Shown: piece by piece, positions 63,389 to 64,000 of the stretch | Layout of the letters: each line of letters starts with the position of its first letter | Position numbering within the stretch: position 1 is the first letter of the stretch | DNA from: Pelotomaculum sp. DTU098 | GTDB taxonomy: Bacteria; Bacillota; Desulfotomaculia; Desulfotomaculales; Pelotomaculaceae | Assembly (NCBI GenBank): GCA_001512635.1 | Contig: LFSA01000110.1 | Location: forward strand, 1 to 64,000 | DNA: 64,000 bases | Reading direction: 5' to 3' | Made by a program: the position numbers and the translations under genes | The notes under the pieces: model-generated | Told to the model about the DNA's origin: nothing | Databases searched by the model: none | Seen by the model: the letters and a program-made list of their open reading frames with translations, nothing else

Positions 63389-63420
63389 ACTACTCCCTAC
63401 TCCCTACTCCCTAATCCCTA
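63389..63420. repeat. GGGAGTA repeat on the brxC side of the inserted gene
   Basis: Plus strand: ACTACTCCCTACTCCCTACT then CCCTAATCCCTA. On the minus strand this is TAGGGATTAGGGAGTAGGGA, beginning with the brxC stop TAG and ending at the ATG of the four-helix gene. Confidence 0.7.
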
Positions 63421-64000
63421 ATTTATCTGGATTCCGTCGCTTTTCTCCAAGAGATCGTACAGCTTCCCGCGAATCGTATCTAAATAGGTGTCCACGTCCT
63501 TGCGGGAGGTCAGACGCTTTACGGGGAATACATCATAACGGCGCAAGTGCACAATATTTTGCGGATTTGGCTTTTTACCACCCGCTTTGCATGAAGCCAG
63601 GTCTTCTCTGAGGATGGATTCCAACCGCTTGGCAACCTGGTCCTTGTAGTTCTGTACCTGCGTGATCATTGCGTCAAGCACGGTAAGGCTTGTTGCATTG
63701 TCAACCTTCTGCTTGTACTCGTTGAAGCGCTCGTCTGACTTCCTGACTTCGTCTTTCGCCTTGCCTCCATAACCTGCCAGTGTGTGGATATCACCCATAC
63801 ACAAGGTGATGATACCGCGCACTTCCCCTTTCTTTTGCTCAAGAAGGACGCTATACGCAGTTTGGATTGACTGCATCAGATCAGGGAGGTCTTTAATCCT
63901 GCCATAGGGCCTTGGCATGCTAAGAATAGCTGTAACCTGGCCAATTTTATCGCTGGTAGCGGGGTCTAAAGTAAAATAGTCCCGCTCATTTTGGAGTTCA
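63418..64000 (-). CDS. brxC: BREX protein BrxC (C-terminal part, runs off the window)
   Basis: The frame stays open to the right edge; it includes LSMPRPYGRIKDLPDLMQSI, then NPQNIVHLRRYDVFPVKRL and a C-terminus ending QIN. This is the C-terminal portion of BrxC (about 1200 residues, ATPase of the BREX complex); the Walker motifs lie beyond the edge. It is placed directly upstream of pglX in type 1 order, interrupted by the four-helix gene. brxA and brxB, expected further upstream, are outside the window. Confidence 0.85.
   Translation of the reverse strand, partial: ELQNERDYFTLDPATSDKIGQVTAILSMPRPYGRIKDLPDLMQSIQTAYSVLLEQKKGEVRGIITLCMGDIHTLAGYGGKAKDEVRKSDERFNEYKQKVDNATSLTVLDAMITQVQNYKDQVAKRLESILREDLASCKAGGKKPNPQNIVHLRRYDVFPVKRLTSRKDVDTYLDTIRGKLYDLLEKSDGIQIN

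Noticed and set aside
63005-63420. CRISPR-like array from the GGGAGTA repeats
   Set aside because: Units of 7-8 bases without spacers; a simple-sequence flank of the four-helix gene.

Overview
The window looks like a chromosomal segment of an anaerobic, Gram-positive member of the Clostridia, most likely a Peptococcaceae/Desulfotomaculales-type bacterium. This is inferred from strong AGGAGG ribosome-binding sites, frequent GTG/TTG starts, a double-cubane reductase, copper-amine-oxidase-N cell-surface proteins, a YtrA/GntR-ABC operon, a BREX locus and REP-like TGTCA/TGACA hairpins. No rRNA, tRNA or CRISPR array was seen.

Layout. 1-5 kb: an MBL hydrolase, then a GntR (YtrA-type)/ABC ATPase/permease operon behind a clear promoter and a 14-bp-arm palindromic operator. 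5-12 kb: the CCA-adding enzyme, then a decaying zone. It holds a CorA-like gene cut by a TAA, a gene with several frameshifts, a Clp/HSP100-like gene split into an N-domain ORF and an AAA+ ORF, and pieces of a dispersed repeat flanking them. 12-21.5 kb: MenA-type prenyltransferase, TipA-like MerR regulator, AzlCD amino-acid exporter, double-cubane reductase, the pstSCAB phosphate importer and a dead Mop gene. 21.6-34.7 kb: a DUF2975/HTH/DUF4173 operon, a decayed hicAB pair, CapA, DUF3160 lipoprotein (with a candidate structured leader RNA), DUF364, a GH18 protein, a copper-amine-oxidase-N protein with an acidic repeat tail, a nucleotidyltransferase-like gene and nagB. 35-43 kb: an MFS permease and a purF-carA-carB operon in which the last protein is a CarB-DapF fusion. 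43.4-50 kb: small regulators and accessory genes (AraC/GyrI-like, DUF3784, DUF2200, OsmC with a TetR regulator and matching operators, GGDEF cyclase), plus gene remnants and hairpins. 50.3-53 kb: an inositol-1-phosphate synthase gene and a fused inositol-1-phosphate cytidylyltransferase/CDP-alcohol phosphotransferase gene, behind an attenuator-like leader. 54-64 kb: a type 1 BREX phage-defence locus on the minus strand (brxC partial, pglX, pglZ, brxL). A small S23/four-helix-bundle gene bounded by GGGAGTA repeats sits between brxC and pglX.

The genes fall into functional groups: nucleotide and lysine precursor supply (purF-carAB-dapF), inositol phosphodiester synthesis, phosphate uptake and phage defence. 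A recurring theme is decay. At least eight genes are broken, mostly by one-base homopolymer contractions or by stops one transition away from Gln/Arg codons, while all the very long genes are intact. BREX is a known system; its inserted four-helix gene, the CarB-DapF fusion, the inositol phosphodiester operon with its leader, and the repeat-bounded Clp segment are the parts most worth following up.
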